A DNA stretch of 64,000 nt, taken from assembly GCF_000599865.1 (NCBI RefSeq), contig NZ_JHAC01000017.1, forward strand, positions 1 to 64,000, in the 5' to 3' direction. Positions within the stretch are counted from its first letter, which is position 1. Each line of letters opens with the position of its first letter. Origin of the DNA: Deinococcus phoenicis (GTDB lineage: Bacteria > Deinococcota > Deinococci > Deinococcales > Deinococcaceae). The notes beneath the pieces were generated by a model. The model worked only from the letters and a program-made list of their open reading frames with translations, did no database searches and had not been told where the DNA came from. This document shows positions 18,569-38,810 of the stretch, piece after piece. Both the position numbers and the translations under genes were made by a program.

Positions 18569-18584
18569 GGCGCCAGGATAGAGA

Positions 18585-18614
18585 CGGCCCCGCTCCGATA
18601 TGGGAACGGGGCCG
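18585..18614 (-). terminator. Hairpin downstream of proS
   Basis: CGGCCCCG (18585-18592) and CGGGGCCG (18607-18614) form a perfect 8-bp stem, 25 bases past the proS stop. No T-run follows, so it may be a weak terminator or an RNA-stabilising end. Confidence 0.5.
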
Positions 18615-18639
18615 AAGGAAGCTCCTGACGCCTCTCAGT

Positions 18640-20130
<1,491 letters not shown>

Positions 20131-20294
20131 AAGGAGCATCATAGCGGGGCCGGGTGGGAAGCGAATCTGCCGCCAGGGGGAAGGCGGCCTAGGCTGTGTG
20201 GCGAGTCGAGATGGACGTTCTCCCAACGTTGGGTAACGGTTTGCTCCACGCTCCTGTCATCGGCAGCCCAGGGAAAGCCCCGTAGGCTACCCCC

Positions 20295-20582
20295 ATGACG
20301 CAGAACGACGGACAGAACAACGACCAGAACGTCGCCGCCCAGGTGGACAACCGTATCCAGCAGGATCTCCGTGAACGTCTGGAGCGGCAGGGCGACCACA
20401 TGCAAGTCAAGGACATGAACGGCGACTACGTGGGCACCGTGGACCATATCGAGGGCGACCGCCTGAAGCTCACCCGCAGCGGCAGCGCCGACGGCCAGCA
20501 CCACTACGTGCCCCTCTCCAGCGTCGAGAGCATGGACGACGTGGCCGTTTACCTGAACATCGGCCAGGACCAGATTCAGTAA
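20295..20582 (+). CDS. DUF2171 protein
   Basis: The product is 95 residues. The N terminus is hydrophilic and Asn/Gln-rich (1-30). The DUF2171 core (about 31-90) reads '[30 protein letters not shown]', a PRC-barrel-like beta fold, ending with '[18 protein letters not shown]'. Such proteins are common in Deinococcus and of unknown function. TAGGCT ends 6 bases before the ATG, so a leaderless transcript is likely. A terminator follows at 20596-20623. Confidence 0.85.
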   Translation: MTQNDGQNNDQNVAAQVDNRIQQDLRERLERQGDHMQVKDMNGDYVGTVDHIEGDRLKLTRSGSADGQHHYVPLSSVESMDDVAVYLNIGQDQIQ

Positions 20583-20595
20583 CCTCCGTTGTCTG

Positions 20596-20623
20596 GGCGG
20601 TGGGGAAGACCTCACCGCCTTTT
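20596..20623 (+). terminator. Terminator after DUF2171 gene
   Basis: GGCGGTG (20596-20602) pairs with CACCGCC (20613-20619), with further G-C pairs inside and TTTT after the stem. It isolates the DUF2171 gene from the amylosucrase promoter. Confidence 0.7.
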
Positions 20624-20635
20624 GGCTGCTCTGAG

Positions 20636-20649
20636 TGGAAACGGTTCCA
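20636..20649. promoter_or_regulatory. LacI-type operator upstream of amylosucrase
   Basis: TGGAAACGGTTCCA is a near-perfect dyad of the LacI/GalR type (TGGAAnCGnTTCCA). It overlaps the expected -35 region of the TATGCT promoter at 20669-20674, so a bound repressor would block polymerase. A very similar site sits at the promoter of the LacI-family gene in this window (29745-29758). Confidence 0.75.
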
Positions 20650-20669
20650 ATGATGTCCGTGCGGGCCGT

Positions 20670-22610
<1,941 letters not shown>

Positions 22611-22663
22611 GCCGTCTGGCCTGCCTTCTCGCGGGGAGGGTGGGCGGGTAAGCTGCGGCCACG

Positions 22664-23470
22664 TTGACCCCCTACACCGTTCAGCCCGCGACCCCCGAAA
22701 CCCTCGCCGACCTGTACGCCCTGTACTCCGACCCGGCCGACGTGGCAAAGCGCCTCCCCACACTGCGGGAGAACATCGCGGCGGGCAGGGTCAGCCTCGA
22801 CCGTATCCTGTTCCTCCGGTCTGCCAGAGGCGTGGAGGGGACGGTTCTCCTGCCTGGCCCGGTGCGGGTGCCCGCCTTCCCCCGTTTCCGCCCCGACGTT
22901 CCCGCCGACGCCATGACCGCTTTCGCTAAGGCTATCCGCGAGAAGGTGGAGCCAAAACGGTTACTGGTGCTGCAAGACGACCTCGCGCCCCTGAATGCTC
23001 TGGCGCTGGAGGCGGCCGGGTGGGTGCTGGACGACCAGCAGGTGATGTACGAGACCGACCTGCGCGCCCGGTCCTACCGCCTGGACCCGGGAGCGGTGGA
23101 AGGCAGCGCGGACTGGCTGAGCCGTCCAGAGGTGCGGGCCTTGCTGGACGCGGAGGGGCACATCGACTACGAGCTGGCCGAAGATGCCACGATGGTCGCG
23201 CTCGAAGATGAAGGGCGTCTGGCTGCCTTCGGAACGGTCAGCCCCAGTGGACGGACAGGCTGCGCGAACATTCACCTGATCGGCGTCCTCCCCCAACTGC
23301 GCGGGAAAGGTCTGGGAACGCGCCTGCATGAGCATCTGCTGGCCCTGGCCGCCGGGCAGTTCACGCATCATGGCGGTACGACCGGGACGGAGAACCTGCC
23401 CATGCGCCGCATCTACGAGAAGAACGGCAGCCGACCCACCGTGACGCAGATGTACTTCAAGCAGCCGTGA
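22664..23470 (+). CDS. GNAT-family acetyltransferase
   Basis: The product is 268 residues. The C-terminal GNAT domain (about 150-265) carries the acetyl-CoA loop '[23 protein letters not shown]' and '[16 protein letters not shown]'. The N-terminal half (about 1-140) looks like a second, degenerate GNAT unit, as in tandem-GNAT proteins. The substrate is unknown. TTG start at 22664; TAAGCT ends 9 bases upstream. It follows amylosucrase on the same strand after 53 bases. Confidence 0.8.
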   Translation: MTPYTVQPATPETLADLYALYSDPADVAKRLPTLRENIAAGRVSLDRILFLRSARGVEGTVLLPGPVRVPAFPRFRPDVPADAMTAFAKAIREKVEPKRLLVLQDDLAPLNALALEAAGWVLDDQQVMYETDLRARSYRLDPGAVEGSADWLSRPEVRALLDAEGHIDYELAEDATMVALEDEGRLAAFGTVSPSGRTGCANIHLIGVLPQLRGKGLGTRLHEHLLALAAGQFTHHGGTTGTENLPMRRIYEKNGSRPTVTQMYFKQP

Positions 23471-23474
23471 CCCC

Positions 23475-23504
23475 TTGCCCTGGCCCCTCGCCCTCGCGTA
23501 TAGT
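23475..23504 (+). promoter_or_regulatory. Promoter of rpmI-rplT
   Basis: TTGCCC (23475-23480) and TATAGT (23499-23504) are 18 bases apart. Transcription should begin near 23511, giving a leader of about 120 bases before rpmI. Confidence 0.65.
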
Positions 23505-23506
23505 TT

Positions 23507-23522
23507 CCACTTGGTCAAGTGG
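23507..23522. promoter_or_regulatory. Dyad at the rpmI-rplT start point
   Basis: CCACTTGGTCAAGTGG has perfect 7-base arms around GT and straddles the predicted transcription start, immediately after the -10. It could be a protein operator or the first hairpin of the leader. Confidence 0.45.
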
Positions 23523-23631
23523 GGCAGGGCGACCAACGGTTCAGCGCCGTGAAAAGCGTAGGGAACGGCCCGCACCCCAGACAGAAGCCCCGCAGACGTG
23601 GGCGCGACTGGACTACGAAGGAGGGCATTCC

Positions 23632-24197
<566 letters not shown>

Positions 24198-24211
24198 ACG
24201 AACAGTGCTTG

Positions 24212-24245
24212 AAAAGCCGCTCCCAGGTGGGGGCGGTTTTTCTTT
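24212..24245 (+). terminator. Terminator of rpmI-rplT
   Basis: CCGCTCCC (24217-24224) and GGGGGCGG (24229-24236) form an 8-bp stem (one G-T pair) followed by TTTTTCTTTT. Confidence 0.9.
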
Positions 24246-24282
24246 TGCGTCTCCTTTTGGGCGGCCAGCGTGGGGCTGGCAT

Positions 24283-24300
24283 AAGCTTTTGCCAAAGCTT
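24283..24300. repeat. Small inverted repeat upstream of ppgK
   Basis: AAGCTTT and AAAGCTT flank TGCC, immediately after another hairpin (GCCAGC/GCTGGC). Possibly an operator; no partner is known. Confidence 0.35.
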
Positions 24301-24351
24301 TAGAGGCTCGCGGCTGGCAGCTGGCGGCGTTCTTGCCTTACGCTATCCCCC

Positions 24352-25113
<762 letters not shown>

Positions 25114-25150
25114 CAGGCTGCCTGGGGCCGAGCACGGCAGAATGTGGGCC

Positions 25151-26326
25151 ATGACCGTCCAGCCCCAGACCCCGGCCGACCCGCTCATCCCCGAACTCCT
25201 GACCTGCGACGTGCTGTTTACGGGGATCGGCGGCGGGCAGTCGCCGGGCGGGGTGGTGGTGGCAAATGGCGTCATCGCGGCGACGGGTGACCCGGCCACG
25301 CTGCGCGCCAGCTATCCGCACGCCCGGGAACGGCGGGCCGGGGCCGTGATCGCGCCGCCACCGGTCAACGCCCACACGCACCTGGACATGAGCGCCTACG
25401 ACTTCCAGGCGTTGCCCTATTTCCGCTGGATTCCCGAAGTGGTGATCGCACAACGTGAGAAACGCGGTGTGGCGGGGGCGCTGGCCGGTGCGGACAAACT
25501 CACGCGGCTCGGCGTCGGGGCCGTGGGCGACATCGTGTGGCAGGCGGACGCCCTCGCGCCGCTGCTGGAGCGGACTGACCTCCCTGGCGTGCTGTATTTC
25601 GAGGTCCTGAGTCCCTTCCCGGAGCGGGCGGATGACGTGTTCCGTGCGGCGCGGGCGACCCTGGAGGCCGCGCGGCGGCTGGAGCGGCCCGGCGGCCCCC
25701 GCGTGGGCCTCTCGCCACATACGCCCTTCACCGTCAGCCACCGCCTGATGCGCCTGTTGACCGAATACGCGGCGGGGGAGGGCCTGCCGGTCCAGATTCA
25801 CGTCGCAGAGCATCCCGCCGAGGTGGAGCTGTTCCGCAGCGGCGGCGGACCGCTGTGGGCAAACCGGCTGCCGGCGCTTTACCCCCCGACCTTTGCCGAG
25901 GTCATTGGCCGCGCACCCGAACCCGAGCTGACCCCCGTGCGTTATCTGGACGAACTGGGCGCGCTGGCGGGCCGCCCGGCGCTGGTCCACATGGTCAATG
26001 TCACGGCGGATGACATCGCCCGCACCGCCCGCGCCGGGTGCCCGGTCGTCACCTGCCCGCGTTCCAACCAGCATCTGGAGTGCGGCACCTTTCCCTGGGC
26101 GCAATTCGCGGCAGCCGGCGTGGACATCGCCCTCGGGACCGACTCGGTCGCCAGCGGCGAGAGCCTGGACGTGCGGGAGGAGGTGGCCTTTGCGCGCACC
26201 CTCTACCCCGATCTGGACCCCCGGGTGCTGGTGCGGGCCGCCGTGAAGGGCGGGCACCGCGTGACCGGAACACCCACGCCGCTGCTCCGGCGCGGGGACG
26301 CCTGGCATGACCACACCGTCTGGTGA
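25151..26326 (+). CDS. Amidohydrolase-superfamily deaminase/hydrolase
   Basis: The 391-residue metal-dependent hydrolase shows 'APPPVNAHTHLDMSAYDF' (HxH), 'LSPHTPFTVS', 'VQIHVAEHPAEVELF' (metal His), 'LVHMVNVTADD' and 'ALGTDSVASGESLDVREEV' (metal Asp), the pattern of the chlorohydrolase/adenosine-deaminase-like branch. One plausible role is aminodeoxyfutalosine deaminase of the futalosine menaquinone pathway, used in Deinococcus, but other deaminations cannot be excluded. The ATG at 25151 is chosen over one 9 bases upstream. No menaquinone genes adjoin it. Confidence 0.75.
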   Translation: MTVQPQTPADPLIPELLTCDVLFTGIGGGQSPGGVVVANGVIAATGDPATLRASYPHARERRAGAVIAPPPVNAHTHLDMSAYDFQALPYFRWIPEVVIAQREKRGVAGALAGADKLTRLGVGAVGDIVWQADALAPLLERTDLPGVLYFEVLSPFPERADDVFRAARATLEAARRLERPGGPRVGLSPHTPFTVSHRLMRLLTEYAAGEGLPVQIHVAEHPAEVELFRSGGGPLWANRLPALYPPTFAEVIGRAPEPELTPVRYLDELGALAGRPALVHMVNVTADDIARTARAGCPVVTCPRSNQHLECGTFPWAQFAAAGVDIALGTDSVASGESLDVREEVAFARTLYPDLDPRVLVRAAVKGGHRVTGTPTPLLRRGDAWHDHTVW

Positions 26327-26347
26327 CCTGCTGGCCCGATCACGTGC

Positions 26348-26353
26348 TATGCT
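26348..26353 (+). promoter_or_regulatory. -10 element of rpmE
   Basis: TATGCT lies 50 bases before the rpmE ATG and gives a short leader carrying a GGAGGAGG ribosome-binding site. The -35 is weak. Confidence 0.5.
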
Positions 26354-26403
26354 GTCAGGGTTGCCCGTCACGCACCCCGACGTGACGGAGGAGGCGAAAG
26401 CAT

Positions 26404-26622
<219 letters not shown>

Positions 26623-26654
26623 GCGCCGCCCCGCTGGGGCCAAGCAAAGCGAAA

Positions 26655-26683
26655 AGACCCCCAGGCTGCCCTGGGGGTTTCTC
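26655..26683 (+). terminator. Terminator of rpmE
   Basis: CCCCCAGG (26658-26665) and CCTGGGGG (26670-26677) form a perfect stem followed by TTTCT. Confidence 0.85.
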
Positions 26684-26751
26684 CTGTGTGGGAAGCGGCA
26701 GGCGGCCCCCACCTGGCGCTCTGCCGGCTGCCCTCTGCCATAATCGCCCCC

Positions 26752-27363
26752 GTGCTGAAGTCTCCCTATCACGGCGGCCACCTGGAAGTGATCGTCGGGC
26801 CGATGTTCAGCGGCAAGAGTGAGGAACTGATTCGCCGCGTGACCCGGGCCGTGATCGCGCGCCAACAGGTGGCCGTGTTCAAGCCCGCCATCGACGACCG
26901 CTACCACGCCACCCAGGTCGCCAGCCACGCGGGCCGCTCCATCGAGGCGGTGGCGGTGCGGGACGCTTCCGCCATTCGCGCGCATCTGGCGGGCCAGGGA
27001 CCGCTGCTCTCCTCGCCCGAGACCGAATTGCCGGAGGTGGTCGGCCTCGACGAGGCGCAGTTTTTCGGGCCGGACCTGGGACCGCTGGTGCTGGACCTCG
27101 CGGAAGCGGGCGTGCGGGTGATTCTGGCGGGTCTGGACCTGGATTTCCGCGCCGAGCCGTTCGGGTGTATTCCCGACCTGCTGGCCCGCGCGGAGAGCGT
27201 GGAGAAGCTCACGGCCATCTGCACGGTCTGCGGGGCACCGGCCACCCGCTCGCAACGGCTGATCGGGGGTCAGCCCGCCCGCTTCGACGACCCGGTGGTG
27301 CTGGTGGGTGCCCAGGAAACCTACGAGGCCCGCTGCCGCGTCCATCACGAACTGCGGCGCTGA
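26752..27363 (+). CDS. tdk: Thymidine kinase
   Basis: This 203-residue type II thymidine kinase phosphorylates thymidine with ATP. The P-loop is in '[12 protein letters not shown]' (about 15-26), '[10 protein letters not shown]' holds the catalytic Glu, and a zinc ribbon is formed by 'CTVCGAPAT' and 'ARCRVHH' near the C terminus. The GTG start at 26752 fits: CATAAT ends 7 bases before it, a leaderless spacing, and homology begins there. It belongs to the nucleoside-salvage set of the window (deoB, deoD, hpt). Confidence 0.93.
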   Translation: MLKSPYHGGHLEVIVGPMFSGKSEELIRRVTRAVIARQQVAVFKPAIDDRYHATQVASHAGRSIEAVAVRDASAIRAHLAGQGPLLSSPETELPEVVGLDEAQFFGPDLGPLVLDLAEAGVRVILAGLDLDFRAEPFGCIPDLLARAESVEKLTAICTVCGAPATRSQRLIGGQPARFDDPVVLVGAQETYEARCRVHHELRR

Positions 27364-27574
27364 TCTCTGATCCTGGCCGGTGCGGGAGGGCTGGTAGAGG
27401 CTGTCCGGACAGTCAGGTGCCGGCTGCTCCTGCGATTCGCCACAAAATGAAAGCACATTTATTCAATTTGGGTTCCCTGCTGAGAATCCCTTGAGATGAA
27501 CTTTGTCGCAAATCTTGCCCCGTGCTCAGTCCCAGAGGGTAAAATTTGAAAATAGTTTGTGTCCCGGAGGGCCA

Positions 27575-28687
27575 TTGAAGACTCCCCGCCTGTATCGTCC
27601 GGCCCCGCTTTCCGATCCCACGGCCTGGGTCGTGTCCCAGAAGCGGATGTTTCTCCTGCTGGTCTGCCTCGGCACGGCCGCGGCTCTGGGGGCGCTCTGG
27701 CAGCAGGCTCCCCGGTTCGATCCGCTGGACCGGGTGGCGCTGCCGGCAGTGGCGGCCCTGCTGCTGGGGCTGCAACTGTCGGTTTCCAGGGGCTGGCTGA
27801 CCCTCCATGCGGCGGTGGGCGTCGCGTACAGCGTGACCACCCTGTACTTTCTGCTGTCGCTGGAACATCAGTTTCACGTGTTCGCGCCCAGGATGCATAT
27901 GCTCAGCGAGAGCAGCTACTGGTTTCCGGTGCTGTACGCCGCCGCGTTTTTGCTGTATGCGCCCCGGCGGGCAGCGTGGTTGGCGGGCAGCACCTACCTG
28001 CTGACATTCGGGCTGTGTCTGTATCATCTGCTCACCGGGCTGGGCGCGAATGATCCGCAGCTGGCGGGGGCCGTCATGCAGTTCCTGCTCGTCGGTGCGG
28101 TCATGATCGTGCTGGAAGCCACCTTCGCGGTGCAGCGTGTTCACCTGCTCGCGGCGCGGGAGGCGGCCTACCGCGACGCGCTGACCGGGCTGGCCAACCG
28201 CCGCGCCGCAGAGGAACGGCTGGCGGCCCTGGCACGGGCCAGAGACCGCTTCACGCTGGTGCTGTTCGACCTCGATCACTTCAAGGCCGTGAACGATCTG
28301 CACGGCCACGCCACGGGGGACCTGGTGTTGCGCGGGGTCGCGGGCGCCGCCCAGAGTGTCCTGCCGAGCGGCGGCACCGCGGCCCGCTGGGGTGGGGAAG
28401 AGTTTCTGCTGATCCTGCCGGCCCTGCCCGACTGGCAGGTGCGGGCGATGCTGGATACGCTGCGCGCCCACCTCCTGAGCCAGCGGCACGGGGCCGTGAC
28501 CGGGGTGACCGCCTGCTTCGGCGTGGCGACCGCCCGTTCGGGCGAACACCCGGATGACGTCCTGGCGCGGGCCGACGATGCCATGTACGCCGTGAAGCGC
28601 CGGGGCCGCAATGATGTGCTCCTCGCCGACGTGAGGCGCACCCACCACCGCACCCGGGAAGAACCCGTGCTGGGCACCCTGAGGTAA
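27575..28687 (+). CDS. Membrane diguanylate cyclase (GGEEF)
   Basis: The product is 370 residues with about six hydrophobic helices (about 25-190), then a GGDEF domain with 'AYRDALTGLANRRAAEERL', 'VLFDLDHFKAVNDLHGHATGD' and the active site 'RWGGEEFLLIL'. No RxxD I-site is seen before GGEEF, unlike the cyclase at 15888, so it may escape feedback inhibition. TTG 27575 is chosen because CGGAGGG lies 4 bases upstream. The frame is open to a TTG at 27503. The 140-base region ahead is AT-rich and probably contains the promoter. Convergent with the LacI gene. Confidence 0.85.
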   Translation: MKTPRLYRPAPLSDPTAWVVSQKRMFLLLVCLGTAAALGALWQQAPRFDPLDRVALPAVAALLLGLQLSVSRGWLTLHAAVGVAYSVTTLYFLLSLEHQFHVFAPRMHMLSESSYWFPVLYAAAFLLYAPRRAAWLAGSTYLLTFGLCLYHLLTGLGANDPQLAGAVMQFLLVGAVMIVLEATFAVQRVHLLAAREAAYRDALTGLANRRAAEERLAALARARDRFTLVLFDLDHFKAVNDLHGHATGDLVLRGVAGAAQSVLPSGGTAARWGGEEFLLILPALPDWQVRAMLDTLRAHLLSQRHGAVTGVTACFGVATARSGEHPDDVLARADDAMYAVKRRGRNDVLLADVRRTHHRTREEPVLGTLR

Positions 28688-28721
28688 CCGCGAAATCGGG
28701 GGCCAGGTGGACTCTCCCGGT

Positions 28722-29714
<993 letters not shown>

Positions 29715-29744
29715 AGCTTCCGCCGTCCACCATACCCCGCCGCG

Positions 29745-29758
29745 TGGAACCTGTTCCA
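29745..29758. promoter_or_regulatory. LacI-type operator at the lacI-family gene
   Basis: TGGAACCTGTTCCA, extended to a 16-base dyad (GTGGAACCTGTTCCAC at 29744-29759), overlaps the -35 of the regulator's own promoter. It differs from the amylosucrase site only in the centre. Confidence 0.75.
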
Positions 29759-29811
29759 CTGGAGGGGGTGGGGCCGGGCGCAGGGGACAATCCGGCCCCG
29801 CCCGCCCGCCT

Positions 29812-29817
29812 AGACTC
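29812..29817 (+). promoter_or_regulatory. -10 candidate for the copper-chaperone operon
   Basis: TAGACT lies about 70 bases before the PCu(A)C start. No convincing -35 is seen. Confidence 0.35.
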
Positions 29818-29885
29818 CGGGGGACCGGGCCAGTTTCCCCTTGTCAGCTCCCTTGCCAGATCACGCCCCAAGGAGGCCTCTCCCC

Positions 29886-30413
29886 ATGTCCAGACCCACC
29901 CCGCTGCTTGCCGCCCTGGCGCTGGCCGCCATTCTGATTCCTGCCGCCGCCCTGCACGCCGGGCCGCATTCCTCCGCCCCCACCTCCCGGCCCCAGCCGG
30001 TGCCTCAGATGGCGGCCCAGACGACGGCTCAGACGCCTTCCGCGCCGCTGACCCTCAGCGTCCAGAACGCGGCCGTGGTGGCCGTGCCGCCCGGCGCGAC
30101 CGAGACGAGCGCCTTTCTGACCCTGCGGAACACGGGCCGGGCACCGGTGATCCTGACGGGGGTGCGCACCCCCCTGGCCCGTCACGCCATGCTGATGACC
30201 ACCCGCCGGGACGCGCAGGGCCGCACGGGTATGGCGATGGTGCCGACCCTGACCGTGCCCGCCGGGGGTATCCTGAACCTGAGCGCGAGCGGCGACCACC
30301 TGATGCTGATGGACCTGACCCGCACGCCGAAGGTGGGGGAGACGGTCCGCCTGACACTGACCACCCGGGACGGCCGCACGCTGACCGTGAACGCGCTGGT
30401 CCGCAAGCCCTGA
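29886..30413 (+). CDS. PCu(A)C periplasmic copper chaperone
   Basis: The 175-residue product has a signal peptide (1-25), a Pro/Gln-rich linker and a cupredoxin-like domain. The copper-binding set H(M)X10M..HXM is seen in 'RHAMLMTT', 'GRTGMAMVP' and 'GDHLMLMDL'. In other bacteria it delivers Cu(I) to the CuA/CuB centres of cytochrome oxidase. CAAGGAGG upstream sets the ATG at 29886. It is followed at once by SCO and CtaG genes, a copper-delivery operon for a caa3-type oxidase whose structural genes are outside the window. Confidence 0.9.
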   Translation: MSRPTPLLAALALAAILIPAAALHAGPHSSAPTSRPQPVPQMAAQTTAQTPSAPLTLSVQNAAVVAVPPGATETSAFLTLRNTGRAPVILTGVRTPLARHAMLMTTRRDAQGRTGMAMVPTLTVPAGGILNLSASGDHLMLMDLTRTPKVGETVRLTLTTRDGRTLTVNALVRKP

Positions 30414-30432
30414 CCGGCCCGAAAGGAATCCC

Positions 30433-31091
<659 letters not shown>

Positions 31092-31095
<4 letters not shown>

Positions 31096-31919
31096 CTGTC
31101 CCTGCCTCCAACCTGAATCCCGGCCTGAGTGACCTGCTGGCCCTGCACTTTAGTCCGCTGGTGTGGCTGCCGGTCCTGGCCGTCACCGCCTTTTACCTGT
31201 GGCGGTCTGTCCAGGCCCGGCGCACGCCCGGTGGGCAGGCCCGCTGGCCGGTCTGGAAACTCGTGCTGTTCGGGCTGGGAATGGTGCTTCTGATCCTGGC
31301 GACGCAGTCCGCCGCGACCACCTGGACGCTGAACAGCATGGCGCTGTATATGGCCCGCCTGATGGTTCTGGCGGAAGTCGTGCCGCCGCTGCTGGTGCTG
31401 GGGCTGCCGCGCGGCATCCAGATCGACCCGCGCTGTCCCCTCGGGCGGGTGCTGGGCGTGCTGCTGGACCCCTGGGTGGCGCTGGCGGTGTGGACCGCCG
31501 TCATCATCTTCTGGAACGTGCCCGCCGGGTTCAATGCCTCGGTCGTCACGAACACCGCCGCCGCGCTGCTCCCGGCGCTGTACCTGCTGAGCAGCCTGCT
31601 GGTCTGGAGCGTCGTGCTGCGGCCCCTGCCCAGCGTGCAGCCCGCGCACATCGGCTCGCGGGGCTGGTTCGGGCTGCTGGCCGCGCTGCCGATGATGGCC
31701 GTGGCCGCCGTGTGGCTCTACTCCCGGCAGGTGCTGTACACGCCTTACGTCTCGGCGCTGTGCCTGTGGGACCTCTCGCCGCTGCAAAACCAGCAGATCA
31801 GCGGCTGGATCATGATGCTGGCGGGGCTGCCGGCGATGGCGCTGGCGTTCGTGCAGCTGATGGCGTGGCTGATTCAGCTGGCGGATGGGGGGACGCAGCC
31901 GCCGGCGGCGAAGGGGTAA
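31092..31919 (+). CDS. ctaG: Caa3-type oxidase assembly factor CtaG
   Basis: The 275-residue inner-membrane protein has about seven helices and fits the caa3_CtaG family ('YMARLMVLAEVVPPLLVLGLPR', 'ALYLLSSLLVWSVVLRPLP', 'DLSPLQNQQISGWIMMLAGLPAM'). It is needed for assembly of caa3 cytochrome oxidase in Bacillus. This is the bacillus-type CtaG, unrelated to the Cox11 CtaG. ATGA overlap with the SCO gene implies coupling. A terminator follows 20 bases after the stop. Confidence 0.88.
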
Positions 31920-31938
31920 AGGTCGGGTGGTCAGGTGG

Positions 31939-31972
31939 CCCCGCTTTCCGGAGATGGGAGGCGGGGTTTTGG
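31939..31972 (+). terminator. Terminator of the PCuAC-SCO-CtaG operon
   Basis: CCCCGCTTTCC pairs with GGGAGGCGGGG (two G-T pairs) and is followed by TTTTGG. Confidence 0.75.
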
Positions 31973-31998
31973 TTGGGGCAGGACAGCTTGGCTCGGGT

Positions 31999-32316
31999 TT
32001 TCCCCACCCCCCAGCCCCCTACCCCGCCGAGTAGGGGGAGCGGCGCTGCGCTGGGCAAGAGTCGTTCCGGATGTTTGCCGGGTTGCCTGGCTTGCCCCGG
32101 TTCTGGCCTCGACGCCATCCTTCGCGCCCGTTGGAAGGCCTCGGGCCTGCGGCCCGAACGGCTCCGTTGCCTGGAAAGTGGAGCCGGAAGGTGGGGATCA
32201 TTTCCCGGCTGACCCGGTTTTAAAAGATGAGGGCTGCTGCGACTCGGTACATGAGGGCGTGTGGAAAGCGTTTTGCTCCTCCCCCCTGGCGGGGGAGGCT
32301 GGGAGGGGGGTGGCAA
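31999..32316. repeat. Repeat-like element with GC-rich ends
   Basis: The intergenic region between ctaG and hisD is framed by two similar sequences in opposite orientation: CCCCACCCCCCAGCCCCCTA (about 32001-32021) on the left and the complement-like GGCGGGGGAGGCTGGGAGGG (about 32288-32308) on the right. Each contains a local hairpin (CCCCCTAC/GTAGGGGG; CCTCCCCC/GGGGGAGG). The inside holds another hairpin, TCGGGCC/GGCCCGA. No protein-coding frame is convincing. It looks like a MITE-like or dispersed intergenic element; similar GC-rich tracts are common in Deinococcus intergenic DNA. Confidence 0.5.
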
Positions 32317-32326
32317 GCAACGCTCT

Positions 32327-33706
<1,380 letters not shown>

Positions 33707-33804
33707 GGAAGTCTCCGGGAAACTGTCGGCCTTCGGCAAGTCGGCTTGCCGTTGAAGGGGGGAGCGGAGGGGGGGCCGACCGGCGGCGGCCGAAGGCGGC
33801 TCCC

Positions 33805-35633
<1,829 letters not shown>

Positions 35634-35655
35634 GGGGATAAGATAGCGGCTCCGG

Positions 35656-36105
35656 TCAGCGGCCTGAACGCTGCTTCCGATCCTCTCTCCAGAGACGACG
35701 GAACTCGCCTTCGAAATCAGCGATAATCTCGCTGTCCGTCAGCAATTGCACACCTTTGTGGAGGGCATCCTCTATACGGCCGAAATAGGGTTTGTCGTTC
35801 AGAACAACGCTGCCCTTACGTGGGAACACTGGCGTACCGACCAGATGCACCGAGAAGACTTCGTCCCCCGACTCTACCGTCGGATTGTCAATACGCTGAA
35901 AAAGGTAGAAGGTGTCATCCTCCTCGTCAGCCCGGCCGATGCACCAGATAACGCCGCCGTCTTGAGCGATCTGGTTGGCAACGTGCTCTTTGTTGGTCGC
36001 GACGATACCTCGCCCCTCTTCTTTATCCTCAATATCGAAGCACCCAAATCCCATCGTTTCCGGGTTGTGGTACATCGTGTAATGGCGAGGAGCCGAAGTT
36101 GACAT
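35656..36105 (-). CDS. Unrecognised 149-aa protein, low GC for its surroundings
   Basis: Family not recognised. It starts [19 protein letters not shown] and contains '[23 protein letters not shown]', '[18 protein letters not shown]' and '[22 protein letters not shown]', a mixed alpha/beta soluble protein with an acidic character. The strand pattern is vaguely like a PUA/EVE-type domain, but this is only an impression. Base composition is visibly lower in GC than the neighbours and codon use is less GC3-biased, suggesting recent acquisition. TAAAAT ends 5 bases before the ATG, so the transcript is probably leaderless. Confidence 0.65.
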   Translation of the reverse strand: MSTSAPRHYTMYHNPETMGFGCFDIEDKEEGRGIVATNKEHVANQIAQDGGVIWCIGRADEEDDTFYLFQRIDNPTVESGDEVFSVHLVGTPVFPRKGSVVLNDKPYFGRIEDALHKGVQLLTDSEIIADFEGEFRRLWREDRKQRSGR

Positions 36106-36234
36106 ACCCTATTTTAGCGGCTTCCCCCACTCCTCACAGCCCCCTAAAAGGTCCGTGCTAGTAACTGCCCCAGCCGCCCCCTTCGTCGCCTCCCTCACCC
36201 CCGCCCCCGGAGGCTCCGTGCTACGCTCGCTGAC

Positions 36235-37005
36235 GTGACTGCCCCCGCCGCCATCCCCACCGTCACACACGTCGCTGAACGCCCGGAACTCTCGGCCCAG
36301 GGCCTCAGCAAGACGTACGGGCGGCGGCAGGTGGTGCGCGGGGTGGACTTCACGGTGCGCCCCGGCGAGATCGTGGCGCTGTTCGGGCCGAACGGGGCGG
36401 GGAAGACCACCACCTTCTACATGCTGGTGGGCTTTATCCGCCCCGGTGGCGGAAGCATCGTGCTGGGGGACCGCGACGTGACCCGGCTGCCGATGCACGA
36501 GCGGGCGAGGCTGGGGCTGGGCTACCTGCCGCAGGAACCGAGTGCGTTTCGCAAGCTGACCGCGCGCGACAACCTGCTCGCCATCCTCGAATACCAGCAG
36601 CTCCCCCGCGCCGAGCAGGAGGCCCGCGCCGACGCGCTGCTGGCCGAGTTCGGCCTGACGCATCTGGCAAGCAGCTATGCCTATCAGCTCTCGGGGGGCG
36701 AGCGCCGCCGTCTGGAACTGGCCCGCGCGCTCACCACCGACCCCGATTACCTGCTGCTCGACGAGCCGTTTACCGGGGTAGATCCCAAGAGCATCCGCGA
36801 GATTCAGCGCCTGATCCGCGAGCTGCGTGACCGCCGGGGCATCGGGGTCTTTATCACCGACCACAACGTCCGCGAGACGATCGCCCTGACCGACCGCGTG
36901 TACCTGATGTTCGACGGCGAGGTGAAGTTCCAGGGCACTCCGGCCGAGTTCGCCGGGGACGAGGACGTGCGCCGCCACTACCTCGGCGACGACTTCGAGC
37001 TGTAA
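36235..37005 (+). CDS. lptB: LptB-type ABC transporter ATPase
   Basis: The 256-residue ATPase has Walker A '[14 protein letters not shown]' (about residue 50), '[26 protein letters not shown]' (Q-loop region typical of LptB), signature '[15 protein letters not shown]', Walker B '[13 protein letters not shown]' and the switch '[15 protein letters not shown]'. In LPS-bearing bacteria LptB powers LPS export. Deinococcus has no LPS, so an alternative envelope lipid is likely. TACGCT ends 7 bases before the GTG start, a leaderless arrangement. It is followed after 17 bases by the DUF3084 gene; LptF/G permeases are not in the window. Confidence 0.88.
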   Translation: MTAPAAIPTVTHVAERPELSAQGLSKTYGRRQVVRGVDFTVRPGEIVALFGPNGAGKTTTFYMLVGFIRPGGGSIVLGDRDVTRLPMHERARLGLGYLPQEPSAFRKLTARDNLLAILEYQQLPRAEQEARADALLAEFGLTHLASSYAYQLSGGERRRLELARALTTDPDYLLLDEPFTGVDPKSIREIQRLIRELRDRRGIGVFITDHNVRETIALTDRVYLMFDGEVKFQGTPAEFAGDEDVRRHYLGDDFEL

Positions 37006-37022
37006 GGAGGAATGAGGCCCCG

Positions 37023-38753
<1,731 letters not shown>

Positions 38754-38810
38754 GCGCCGCGCGGGCGCGTCCGTCAGATTCCGGTTCCCCTGGCCCCGTA
38801 TCCTCAGCGT

